A DNA stretch of 64,000 nt from Tistrella mobilis KA081020-065 (lineage in GTDB: Bacteria > Pseudomonadota > Alphaproteobacteria > Tistrellales > Tistrellaceae), in the NCBI RefSeq assembly GCF_000264455.2, contig NC_017956.1, positions 3,330,001 through 3,394,000 on the forward strand, given 5' to 3'. The notes beneath the pieces are model-generated. The model did no database searches and was not told the DNA's origin. It worked only from the letters and a program-made list of their open reading frames with translations. Both the position numbers and the translations under genes were made by a program. Every line of letters begins with the position of its first letter. Positions within the stretch are counted from its first letter, which is position 1. Shown here piece by piece: positions 25,675 to 33,560 of the stretch.

Positions 25675-26860
25675 GCGCCCCCAGTTCGGCCTCCAGCTGT
25701 TCGTGAAAGCGGGCGGCGGCGAATTCATAGCCGCCGAAGAGCAGGGTGTCGTTGGCGCCGGAGGCGAGCGTCGACCAGGTCGATTCGGCCAGCGCGTAGT
25801 CCTCACCCAGCGCCGCACGATAGATCTCGACATTGCGCGCCCAGTGGCGGGCAGCCTTTTCAGTGTCGGGAGCCGCCGGTATCAGCGCCACCTCGCGCAG
25901 CACGCATTGCCCCGGCCCCGCCGGCTCCACCCGGGTCACCTGGGCGTGATCGGGCTGGACCAGGATCAGGGTGTTGGGGAAGACGAAATAGAAGATGTTG
26001 CCCCAGTCACGGGTGACGAAGTTTTCGGCCGCCGGCGGATCTGCCGGATCCAGCCCCGCCTTGACCAGATAGAGCCGCCGGTTCAGGCCGAACTCGTCGA
26101 TGACCTGAAGATTGTCGGCGAACATGGGCGCGATCGTGTCCCGATGGGCGATCTTGAAGTGATAGGCCTCGAACGAGCCGTCGAGCACCAGCTTCCAGTC
26201 GCAGGCAAGCGGCAGATCGCGCGGGGCATGGGGAACATGGCTTGCGAAACCCAGCGCCTCCAGATCGTCGGCGACCCCGGAGAGCAGCGGATCGACCGGC
26301 CGATCGGCGAGGCCCGGATCGGTCACCACCCAGATCAGCCCGGCCCGCTCGGCCACCGCAAGCCGGACCAGCCCGCGGCCGGCACGGTCCAGATCCGGAA
26401 AGCCATAGGCCTTGGGCAGCGCTTTGAGCGCGCCGTCGGTGCCGTAGGTCCAGGCGTGATAGGGGCAGGTGAAACTGCGCCGGCCGGCACCGCAGCCGTC
26501 GGCCGTCAGGCGCACGCCCCGATGGCGGCAGGCATTGATGAAGGCATTCACCCGGCCCGTCTCGTCGCGCACCAGCAGCACCGGCACGCCCGAGATGTCG
26601 CGGGCGATCCAGTCGCCGGGCTTCGTCATCTCACCGGCCGCGGCGGCCACCTGCGGGAAGCGCCGGATCAGCCGCTGCTCCCGCGCCAGCCGTGCCGGAT
26701 CGGCATAGCGTGCGACCGGGCTTGCGAACTGCGCCGCCGGCATCTCGGGCCGGCCGGCCGCAAGGCCGGCACAGGCGCGGCGCAGCAGGTCCAGCCGGTC
26801 GGCAATGTCGTGGCCGGGCAACGGATCAGCCGGCAGGGTTCCTGCGGGGGTCAGGGTCAT
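25649..26860 (-). CDS. Rieske non-heme iron oxygenase, alpha subunit
   Basis: The 403-residue protein is a ring-hydroxylating-dioxygenase-type large subunit. The Rieske 2Fe-2S site is CRHRG (Cys111, His113) and CPYHAW (Cys132, His135). The mononuclear iron site uses His234 and His239 in SFEAYHFKIAHRD plus a distal acid. Many such single-component members act on quaternary amines or small aromatics. I chose the ATG at 26860 because GGAGG is correctly spaced; the upstream frame is inside the TetR gene. Its 5' end overlaps the TetR gene by 35 bases, so regulator and enzyme form one operon. No reductase gene is visible nearby. Confidence 0.9.
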   Translation of the reverse strand: MTLTPAGTLPADPLPGHDIADRLDLLRRACAGLAAGRPEMPAAQFASPVARYADPARLAREQRLIRRFPQVAAAAGEMTKPGDWIARDISGVPVLLVRDETGRVNAFINACRHRGVRLTADGCGAGRRSFTCPYHAWTYGTDGALKALPKAYGFPDLDRAGRGLVRLAVAERAGLIWVVTDPGLADRPVDPLLSGVADDLEALGFASHVPHAPRDLPLACDWKLVLDGSFEAYHFKIAHRDTIAPMFADNLQVIDEFGLNRRLYLVKAGLDPADPPAAENFVTRDWGNIFYFVFPNTLILVQPDHAQVTRVEPAGPGQCVLREVALIPAAPDTEKAARHWARNVEIYRAALGEDYALAESTWSTLASGANDTLLFGGYEFAAARFHEQLEAELGALRASVLQP

Positions 26861-27527
26861 GGGCGCATCCTCCGGAGAACAATGCCGTCCGGGCCGCGGC
26901 AGCGATCGCCGCAACGAAGCCGGCATCCTCGGCCAGTACGGCATCTTCCGGCCGCATCTGGGCAAAAGTGGGCCTGACCGCCAGCCCATAGGCGAAGGCA
27001 CCGAGCAGCAGGGTCAGCGGCACCACCGCCGGCCCGGGCGCCACCAGCCCCGCCGCCTGCCCCGCCGAGATCTCGTCGCACATCCGCGTGACATAGGGCT
27101 TGAGCGGCAGATGGCGGGCGCGGCCGACCCGGTCGACATTGTCCAGCAGCTCCCGCAGCACCAGCCGCGCCGCCGCCGGCCGGTCGGCCGTCCACCGGGC
27201 CTGAACCCCGATCATCGCCGTCAGACGACCGCCCGGTTCGCTACCGGCGGCATCGAGTGCCGCCACCAGCAGCCCGTCCGCCTCTGCCGCCACCCGCTCC
27301 AGCACCGCCGCGTACAGCCGCGCCTTGCTGGGGAAATGATGCAGCAACCCGGCATTGCCCAGGCCGCAGGCACGGGCAAGAGCCGCCACGCCGATACCGT
27401 GAAAGCCATGCTCGGCGAAGGCTGCCTCCGCCGCGTCGATCAGCCGGGCGCGGGTGTCCTCGCCGCGTTCGCGACGGGACTGAACAGAAGGCTCGACGGT
27501 GTCGGCGAGGGCGGGGCTGTGTGTCAT
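26826..27527 (-). CDS. TetR-family transcriptional regulator
   Basis: The 233-residue repressor has an N-terminal TetR helix-turn-helix (about residues 25-72: FAEHGFHGIGVAALARACGLGNAGLLHHFPSKARLY). The C-terminal ligand domain is not assigned to a known class. A perfect palindrome, ACCGATCGGT, lies 16 bases upstream of its start and is probably its own operator. It is the first gene of an operon with the Rieske oxygenase, so it likely represses the oxygenase until the substrate or a related compound appears. Confidence 0.9.
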   Translation of the reverse strand: MTHSPALADTVEPSVQSRRERGEDTRARLIDAAEAAFAEHGFHGIGVAALARACGLGNAGLLHHFPSKARLYAAVLERVAAEADGLLVAALDAAGSEPGGRLTAMIGVQARWTADRPAAARLVLRELLDNVDRVGRARHLPLKPYVTRMCDEISAGQAAGLVAPGPAVVPLTLLLGAFAYGLAVRPTFAQMRPEDAVLAEDAGFVAAIAAAARTALFSGGCAHDPDPRRNPAG

Positions 27528-27542
27528 AGCCCCATTTAACTA

Positions 27543-27552
27543 ACCGATCGGT
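27543..27552. promoter_or_regulatory. candidate TetR operator
   Basis: ACCGATCGGT is a perfect 10-bp palindrome inside a longer repeat, reading ACCGACCGATCGGTT on the minus strand. TetR-family operators commonly have this shape. Its position 16 bases before the TetR start fits autorepression. Confidence 0.55.
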
Positions 27553-27910
27553 CGGTCTGTAAAGGCCTATGACAGAAAGATGCTCCAGGACCCGGGCCGC
27601 TGATCTGCGTACTCCCGTGCTCGCCGCCAGCAGGCAGCGCAACCGCATCAAGGACCTCCACCGGACACGGGTAAGCCGTCAACACCCCGTTTGCGGTGCG
27701 GAAGGTCCCTGGATCGACGGCTGATTTTCTTGTATGAACCGACGATGGTTTGAACTGCGTTGCCCATGGGATTTCTGACGTCAAATCGCCTGGGCGGCAT
27801 ATCACTTCAGCCGGCACCACGCTCCGGCGGCTGGCTCGACGGCCGTGCCATAGTTCTGTCGGTCATCTGGCGTACTGACGTACCGATCAGGAAAAAGGAC
27901 CCTTCGACGT
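27553..27910. other. intergenic region upstream of the sugar cassette
   Basis: This 358-base stretch has lower GC content than its surroundings and no convincing gene. It separates the divergent TetR operon and the sugar epimerase operon and should hold the epimerase promoter. I see no clear hairpin or repeat in it. Confidence 0.5.
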
Positions 27911-28969
27911 ATGAAGATCGTGATCACGGGGAACCAGGGATATGTCGGCCCGATCGTGGGCCGTCACCTGCGCCGCGCCTACCCCGATGCCGTTCTGGTC
28001 GGCTACGACAGCGCCCTCTTCGCTCATGCCTATTCGGGTGCGGTTCACGCGCCCGAGCGCGTGCTGAATGCGCAGATCTTCGGCGATGTCCGTGACGTGC
28101 CGGCGGAGGTCTTCGAAGGGGCCGATGCGGTCGTGCATCTCGCCGCAGTCTCGAACGACCCGATGGGCAACAAGTTCGAGTCGGTGACCACCGACATCAA
28201 TCAGGAAGCCAGCATCGCGATCGCGGCCAAGGCCCGCGATGCCGGTGTGAAGAATTACGTCTTCGCGTCCAGCTGCAGCGTCTATGGTTTCGCGCCGGGT
28301 GGCGCCCGCAAGGAAACCGATGAGCTGGCGCCCCAGACCGCCTATGCCCGTTCCAAGGTCGGTACCGAAAAGGCCCTGGCGGCGATGGATCGTGGCGACA
28401 TGACCGTCACCTGCCTGCGCTTTGCCACCGCCTGCGGCATGTCCGATCGCCTGCGGCTGGATCTCGTGCTCAACGATTTCGTCGCCTGCGCGATCACCAA
28501 GCGCGAGATCACGGTCCTGTCTGACGGCAGCCCCTGGCGCCCGCTGATCGACGTCCGGGACATGGCACGTGCCATCGACTGGGCCGCGACGCGGCAGGCC
28601 GACAACGGTGGCGCCTTCCTCATCGTGAATGCAGGGTCCGACCAGTGGAACTATCAGGTGCGCGATCTGGCCGAAGCCGTCGCACGCCATGTTCCGGGCA
28701 CCTCGGTCAGCATCAACAAGGATGCGCAGCCGGACAAGCGTTCCTACAAGGTCGATTTCTCGCTGTTCCGCAGCCTGGCACCCGATCACCAGCCGCAGGT
28801 GACCCTGGACCAGTCGATCGAGCTGCTGCGGGACGGTCTGGAGCGCATGGGCTTCGCGGATGCCGATTTCCGCAACTCGCCCTATATGCGCCTCAAGATG
28901 CTCGAAAGCCACATCTCCTCGGGCGCGCTGTCGAACGACCTCCGCTGGCTCACCACCAACTTCGAGTGA
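27911..28969 (+). CDS. NAD-dependent nucleotide-sugar epimerase/dehydratase
   Basis: The 352-residue extended short-chain dehydrogenase starts with the NAD-binding motif TGNQGYVG (6-13). It has VVHLAAVSNDP near residue 77, the catalytic Ser region SSCSVYG and the catalytic pair YARSK (Tyr-x3-Lys). The family converts NDP-sugars (4-epimerases, 4,6-dehydratases, decarboxylases); the exact reaction cannot be told. It is first of a run of four plus-strand genes; eight bases separate it from the RmlC-like gene. The members have slightly more AT-ending codons than the flanking housekeeping genes, as is common in surface-polysaccharide loci. Confidence 0.85.
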   Translation: MKIVITGNQGYVGPIVGRHLRRAYPDAVLVGYDSALFAHAYSGAVHAPERVLNAQIFGDVRDVPAEVFEGADAVVHLAAVSNDPMGNKFESVTTDINQEASIAIAAKARDAGVKNYVFASSCSVYGFAPGGARKETDELAPQTAYARSKVGTEKALAAMDRGDMTVTCLRFATACGMSDRLRLDLVLNDFVACAITKREITVLSDGSPWRPLIDVRDMARAIDWAATRQADNGGAFLIVNAGSDQWNYQVRDLAEAVARHVPGTSVSINKDAQPDKRSYKVDFSLFRSLAPDHQPQVTLDQSIELLRDGLERMGFADADFRNSPYMRLKMLESHISSGALSNDLRWLTTNFE

Positions 28970-28976
28970 TCGCACC

Positions 28977-29543
28977 ATGATCTTCCACGAGACCCCCGTC
29001 GACGGCGTGCGTGTGATCGAACCGGAACGCCGGGGCGATGACCGTGGTTTCTTCGCCCGTGTCTATTGCGAGCGTGAGTTCGCAGAGGCAGGCCTTGTGA
29101 ACCATTACGTTCAGGTCAACAACTCGCTTTCGGCCAAGAAGGGCACCCTGCGCGGGATGCACTATCAGTTGGCCCCCTCGTCCGAGGTCAAGCTGGTCCG
29201 GTGTGTGCGCGGCGCCCTTTGGGATGCGGTTCTTGACCTGCGTCCGGACTCCCCGACCTTCGGCAAGTGGTTCGGCGCCGAACTGACGGCCGAGAACCGG
29301 CTGATGATGTACGTGCCGCGCGGCTTCGCTCATGGCTTCGTCACGCTGACCGAGGATACCGAGGCCTTCTATCTGGTGAGCGATTTCTATGCGCCCCAGG
29401 AGGAACGCGGCATCCGCTGGAATGATCCGCGCTTCGGCATCGAGTGGCCCGTGGAGCCGACCGAGATCTCCGCAAAAGACGCCGCCTGGCCGGATTATGA
29501 CCCCGAGTATCACGGGGTCGAGCGTTTCAGGGGGATCAAATGA
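28977..29543 (+). CDS. RmlC-like dTDP-4-dehydro-6-deoxysugar epimerase
   Basis: The 188-residue cupin belongs to the dTDP-4-dehydrorhamnose 3,5-epimerase family. The catalytic base is His62 in TLRGMHYQ; Tyr132 in FYLVSDFY matches the catalytic Tyr; FFARVYC and PRGFAHGF are conserved. In dTDP-rhamnose synthesis this step follows RmlB, but rmlA, rmlB and rmlD are not in the window. It could thus be a 3- or 5-epimerase for another sugar. The ATG at 28977 follows the epimerase stop closely, and its own stop overlaps the next start by four bases (ATGA). Confidence 0.86.
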   Translation: MIFHETPVDGVRVIEPERRGDDRGFFARVYCEREFAEAGLVNHYVQVNNSLSAKKGTLRGMHYQLAPSSEVKLVRCVRGALWDAVLDLRPDSPTFGKWFGAELTAENRLMMYVPRGFAHGFVTLTEDTEAFYLVSDFYAPQEERGIRWNDPRFGIEWPVEPTEISAKDAAWPDYDPEYHGVERFRGIK

Positions 29544-30484
29544 AGATCCTCCTCACCGGGGCGAGTTCCTTCAGCGGCATGTGGATCGCCGAGAAGCTTG
29601 CCGCAGCTGGGCATGAGGTGGTGGCGCCGCTGCGGTCGGCGCCCGCCGCCTATGACGGGCTTCGGGGCATTCGGGCGGCACGTGTGGCCGCTGTCGCGGA
29701 AATCGTGCCCGGCATCTCGTTCGGTGACGACGGCTTCATCGGTCTCGTCAAGGGCCGGGACTTCGATGTGCTCGTTCATCACGCGGCACGCGTGACCGAC
29801 TATCGTAGCCTGGATTTCGACGTGACCGGTGCCGTGGCCGACAACACGCACCGTCTTCGTCAGGTCCTCGAGGTTATGAGTGGCCGCAGCCTGAAGGCCG
29901 TGGTCGCAACCGGCAGCGTTTTTGAAAACGATGCCGGTGCCGGCAACGAGCCCCGGGAAGCCTTCTCCCCCTATGGGCTGTCGAAGGCACTCACCTACCA
30001 GATGATCCGCTTCTGGTGCGGTCGGCTCGGTATCCGGCTGGGCAAGTTCATGATCGCGAACCCCTTCGGCCCCTACGAAGAACCGCGGTTCTGCAACTAC
30101 CTGCTCAAGACCTGGGTGAAGGGCGATGTGGCCGGTGTGAATACGCCGCGCTACCTGCGCGACAACATCCATGTCGATCTGATGGCCCTGGCGTATACCG
30201 ACTTCGTCGAAACCATGGCGTCTTCGCAGGTCGACCGGATCTACGGTCCCATGGGCTATGTCGAAACCCAGGGTGCCTTCGCTGAACGGTTCGCCGCCCG
30301 GATGCGCGAGCGGCTGGGCCTTGCCTGCGGCCTTTCTCTGGCCGAGCAGACCGACTTCAGCGAACCGCTGGCGCGGGTCAACACCTGCCACATCGATCCA
30401 GCGGCCCTCGGCTGGTCGGAAAGCCTGGCCTGGGACGGGCTTGCTGCCTACTATCGCGAACAGTTCGGCCTCGCAGCGAACTGA
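29540..30484 (+). CDS. NAD-dependent epimerase/dehydratase, second
   Basis: The 314-residue extended short-chain dehydrogenase has an N-terminal TGASSFSG (6-13), VLVHHAARVTDY near residue 78, a Ser-containing ATGSVFE strand and a Tyr-x3-Lys pair (YGLSK, near residue 147). ANPFGPYEEPRF is typical of WcaG/RfbD-like enzymes. It may reduce or epimerise the product of the previous two enzymes. Coupled by an ATGA overlap to the RmlC-like gene. Not assignable to a named reaction. Confidence 0.84.
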   Translation: MKILLTGASSFSGMWIAEKLAAAGHEVVAPLRSAPAAYDGLRGIRAARVAAVAEIVPGISFGDDGFIGLVKGRDFDVLVHHAARVTDYRSLDFDVTGAVADNTHRLRQVLEVMSGRSLKAVVATGSVFENDAGAGNEPREAFSPYGLSKALTYQMIRFWCGRLGIRLGKFMIANPFGPYEEPRFCNYLLKTWVKGDVAGVNTPRYLRDNIHVDLMALAYTDFVETMASSQVDRIYGPMGYVETQGAFAERFAARMRERLGLACGLSLAEQTDFSEPLARVNTCHIDPAALGWSESLAWDGLAAYYREQFGLAAN

Positions 30485-30525
30485 TGCACATACGCCGCGC
30501 CGCCGACGATGTATCGAACGGACGA

Positions 30526-30544
30526 GCCCGCCGTACCGGCGGGC
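30526..30544. repeat. hairpin flanked by ATCGAACGG direct repeats
   Basis: An 8-bp perfect stem (GCCCGCCG / CGGCGGGC) with a 3-base loop sits between the second epimerase gene and the flavoprotein gene. The 9-base sequence ATCGAACGG occurs on both sides (30513-30521 and 30546-30554). The stem is nearly the same as that at 15-36. It may be a terminator-like element or a small repeat. Confidence 0.4.
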
Positions 30545-30564
30545 CATCGAACGGGTGAGTTTTC

Positions 30565-31692
30565 ATGTCGCATGATTTCGACACGATCATCGTCGGCGCC
30601 GGTGTCGTCGGCCTGGCCGTTGCCCGGCTGATGGCCGCGACCGGCCGCAGCGTCCTGGTCGTCGACCGCCAGGATGGCATCGGCCGGGAGACCAGTTCCC
30701 GCAACAGCGAAGTCATCCACGCCGGCATCTATTACCCCAAGGGCAGCCGGAAGGCCCGGTTCTGTACCCGCGGGCGCCGGATGCTCTACGCCTATGCCGC
30801 TGAACGCGGCATTCCGCACGCGAAATGCGGCAAACTGATCATTGCGACCAATGATGACGAGACCGGCGTCCTCGACAGCCTGCAGGAGCGGGGGCGGGCG
30901 AATGATGTCGAGGGTCTGCATCTGATCGGTCGCGAAGCGGTGGCGCGGCTGGAACCCGACGTCACGGCCGTGGCGGCACTGGTCTCACCCGAAACCGGCG
31001 TTGTCGACAGTCACGCTTTCATGCTCGCCCTTCAGGGCGATGCGTCGAATGCCGGTGCCGAGTTCATCTTCCATGCCCCCGTGACCGGTGGCGCCGTGCT
31101 GGATGGCGGCGGCTATGCGCTGCACATCGGCGGCATCCACGACACCACGGTCTCCTGTCGCGAACTGATCGTGTCGGCGGGCCTCGGCACCAATCCTTTC
31201 CTTGAAGCCGTGTCCGGGCTGTCGCCTCGCGCGATCCGCCCGATGTATTTCGCCAAGGGCCATTATTTCCGGCTGGCCGAGCGCTCGCCCTTCCAGCGAT
31301 TGGTTTATCCCGTGCCGGTCAAGGGGGGACTTGGAACCCACGTCACCGTCGACCTCGGCAAGCAGGCACGGTTTGGTCCGGACGTGTGCTGGATCGACGG
31401 TCTTGACTACCAGTTCGACGAAAGCCGCCGGGACGCATTCTTCCAGTCGATCCGCCGCTGGTACCCCGCGATCCGGCTGGATGCCCTGGTACCCGACTAC
31501 ACCGGCATCCGTCCGAAGCTGGTCCCGGCAGGCCAGCCCGACGGCGATTTTGAAATCGACGGCGTCGACCGCCACGGACACGAAGGCCTGGTCGTACTCT
31601 ACGGGATCGAATCTCCCGGGCTGACATCCTCACTCGCCATCGCGGAAGCGACTTTCGGCCTGATGGAGCCCGCAGCACGCGCAGCCGAGTGA
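30565..31692 (+). CDS. FAD-dependent oxidoreductase, L-2-hydroxyglutarate oxidase-like
   Basis: The 375-residue flavoprotein belongs to the DAO family close to LhgO / L-2-hydroxyglutarate dehydrogenase. It has the FAD motif GAGVVG near residue 11, the family segment SSRNSEVIHAGIYYP (about 44-58), and the C-terminal HGHEGLVVLYGIESPGLTSSLAIAE. The enzyme oxidises L-2-hydroxyglutarate to 2-oxoglutarate, a repair of a side product of central metabolism. It follows the sugar genes by 80 bases across a hairpin, so it may be a separate unit. Substrate identity is inferred from the family only. Confidence 0.86.
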   Translation: MSHDFDTIIVGAGVVGLAVARLMAATGRSVLVVDRQDGIGRETSSRNSEVIHAGIYYPKGSRKARFCTRGRRMLYAYAAERGIPHAKCGKLIIATNDDETGVLDSLQERGRANDVEGLHLIGREAVARLEPDVTAVAALVSPETGVVDSHAFMLALQGDASNAGAEFIFHAPVTGGAVLDGGGYALHIGGIHDTTVSCRELIVSAGLGTNPFLEAVSGLSPRAIRPMYFAKGHYFRLAERSPFQRLVYPVPVKGGLGTHVTVDLGKQARFGPDVCWIDGLDYQFDESRRDAFFQSIRRWYPAIRLDALVPDYTGIRPKLVPAGQPDGDFEIDGVDRHGHEGLVVLYGIESPGLTSSLAIAEATFGLMEPAARAAE

Positions 31693-31739
31693 TACCCGAC
31701 CGCCCCCCGACCGCGGAACGCCCCCGACCGGAACGCCCC

Positions 31740-32543
31740 ATGTCCATTGTCTCCACCTACCGGTCTTCGACCGGCGCCGTCACCATCACCACCGAGGGCG
31801 CGATCGCCACGGTGCGCTTTGAACGGCCGGACCGGCGGGTGAACCCGCTTTCGCCCGCCCTGCTCCACGATCTGGCGGATGCCGCCCGCCATCTGGCCCG
31901 GCGACCGGATATCTCCGTCGCCATCCTGACCGGATCCGATACCGCCTTCTGCGGCGGCTTCGACCTCAAGGATGATGGCGTCGCAGCCCTTGCCGAAGCC
32001 TCGGACGAAGCCCTGGCCGAACTCGTCGCCCGGGCAGGCGGCGAGGCGGTCGAGGCCTGGACATCGACCCCGCCGGTCACGATCGCGGCGGTCGAAGGCT
32101 ATGCCCTGGGCGGCGGGCTGGTGATGGCGCTGTCCTGCGATTTCCGGGTGGCGCGCAGCGGTGCCCTCTTCGGCCTGCCCGAAATCGACCGCGGCATCAC
32201 GCCCGGCTGGGGCTGCCTGCCGCGGCTTGTGGCGACCATCGGCCTGCAGCCGGCCCGCCGGATGGCGATCCTGGGCGAACGGCTGACGGCGGAGCAGGCG
32301 GCACCGCTCGGCCTCGTCGACCGCATCGCCGACGGCGCGACCCAGGCCCTCGATCTCGCCCGGGCCATGGCGGCGGAGCTTGCCGCCAAGCCGGCGACAC
32401 CGCTCAGGATGAACAAGCGCATGCTGAATGCCAGCGCCATCGCCCCTCTGACCCCGGCCTCGCTGGTCGATGTCGACCAGTTCACCGGGTCAGCACGTGG
32501 GGCGGCCTTCCGCACCGAACGCGCCCGCTTCGCCGGCGGCTGA
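31740..32543 (+). CDS. enoyl-CoA hydratase/isomerase family protein
   Basis: The 267-residue crotonase-fold protein has the oxyanion pocket in AFCGGFDLKDDG (about residues 63-74) and the second NH-providing GYALGGGLVMALSCDFRVA. Of the two catalytic glutamates of classical enoyl-CoA hydratase, one (GGGCE in the rat enzyme) is replaced here by Val in GGGLVM, while the other is kept in LPEIDRG. It may therefore be an isomerase, decarboxylase or hydrolase. The ATG at 31740 follows the flavoprotein by 47 bases; the frame also opens at 31689. Confidence 0.87.
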   Translation: MSIVSTYRSSTGAVTITTEGAIATVRFERPDRRVNPLSPALLHDLADAARHLARRPDISVAILTGSDTAFCGGFDLKDDGVAALAEASDEALAELVARAGGEAVEAWTSTPPVTIAAVEGYALGGGLVMALSCDFRVARSGALFGLPEIDRGITPGWGCLPRLVATIGLQPARRMAILGERLTAEQAAPLGLVDRIADGATQALDLARAMAAELAAKPATPLRMNKRMLNASAIAPLTPASLVDVDQFTGSARGAAFRTERARFAGG

Positions 32544-32580
32544 GGGGGCCTGGTCGAACCGCTACTCCCTGCTGTATCCT

Positions 32581-32615
32581 TGCCGCATTCACAACTTCCA
32601 ATGGTTGATGCGGCA
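32581..32615 (+). promoter_or_regulatory. stem-loop just upstream of the HNH nuclease gene
   Basis: TGCCGCAT (32581-32588) pairs with ATGCGGCA (32608-32615). Inside it CAAC pairs with GTTG, with a 3-base bulge. The structure ends 18 bases before the start codon, where it could serve as an operator or translation-control hairpin. There is no T-run. Confidence 0.4.
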
Positions 32616-32633
32616 GGGAGAACCCGGTGAGTC

Positions 32634-33560
32634 ATGGTCAAGGCGGTGTTCACGACCAGAGTGTCGCCGAGCTATGACGACCTGCCCGAGCGCTATTACC
32701 ATTTCCCGCGCAGCTATCTGCGCCAGGTCGAGGCTGCCCTCGGCGACTGGATCGTCTATTACGAACCCCGCCGGCGTTCAGCCGACCCCGGCAGCCGCGG
32801 CGGCCGGCAGGCCTATTTCGCCATCGCCCGGGTGGCCGGGATCGAGCCCGACCCGGTCCGGCCCGATCACTTCTACGCCCGGATCGACGGCTATCTCGAT
32901 CTCGAACACCCCGTCCCCTTCCGGGCAGGCCCTGGCGACACCTATGAACGCGGTCTGACGCGGGGCGATGGCGGCACCAGCAAGGGCGCTTTCGGCCGTG
33001 CGGTGCGAAATCTGTCGGATGCGGAATTCGATCGCATCGTCGCCGCCGGCTTCGGCCGGCTGATCGCCCCACCGGTGACCGTCTCGCAGACGGCCGCACC
33101 CTTCGACGGTTTCGGCGAGGCACCGGCCGTTTTCGACGACGTGCTGCCCTCGCCCCGCCCGATGATCGAGCGTCTGGTCACCCGCCCCTTCCGCGACCGC
33201 GCTTTCGCGGATGTCGTGCGCCGCGCCTATGGCCGGCGCTGCGCAATGACCGGCCTCGCTCTCGTCGACGCCGACGGCCGGGGCGAGGCAGAAGCCGCCC
33301 ATATCCGGCCGGTCGCCGACGACGGGCCGGATTCGGTGCGCAACGGCCTGGCCCTGACCGGCACGCTGCACTGGATGTTCGATCACGGTCTGGTCTCGGT
33401 GGACGAGGATCACAGCCTGCTGCTCGACCAGGGCCGGGTGCCGGACACGATCCTGCGGATCATCCATCCCGACCGGCGTCTGGTGGTGCCGGATATCCCG
33501 GATCTCCGGCCGCATCCGGAATTTCTGCGCTATCACCGCAGGGAGATCTTTCGCGGCTGA
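32634..33560 (+). CDS. HNH endonuclease with N-terminal PUA/EVE-like domain
   Basis: The 308-residue protein ends in an HNH_2-type nuclease domain (about 190-275): Cys203 in GRRCAMTGL, then AAHIRP with His223, Asn237 in DSVRNGLAL and His246/His251 in TLHWMFDHG. The N-terminal part (about 14-100) contains GDWIVYYEP, QAYFAIARVAGIEPDP, HFYARIDGYLDLEHPVPFR, a pattern like EVE/PUA-like modified-base reader domains. Such fusions are known among modification-dependent restriction enzymes, so this may cut modified foreign DNA. No methyltransferase partner is present, which fits such a role. The HNH call is good; the reader domain is inferred. Its 3' end overlaps the NodS-like gene by 101 bases on the opposite strand. 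Confidence 0.8.
   Translation: MVKAVFTTRVSPSYDDLPERYYHFPRSYLRQVEAALGDWIVYYEPRRRSADPGSRGGRQAYFAIARVAGIEPDPVRPDHFYARIDGYLDLEHPVPFRAGPGDTYERGLTRGDGGTSKGAFGRAVRNLSDAEFDRIVAAGFGRLIAPPVTVSQTAAPFDGFGEAPAVFDDVLPSPRPMIERLVTRPFRDRAFADVVRRAYGRRCAMTGLALVDADGRGEAEAAHIRPVADDGPDSVRNGLALTGTLHWMFDHGLVSVDEDHSLLLDQGRVPDTILRIIHPDRRLVVPDIPDLRPHPEFLRYHRREIFRG

Noticed and set aside
27536-27820. A 94-residue minus-strand open frame
   Set aside because: It has no ribosome-binding site and no recognisable pattern, and it overlaps the likely TetR operator and promoter.
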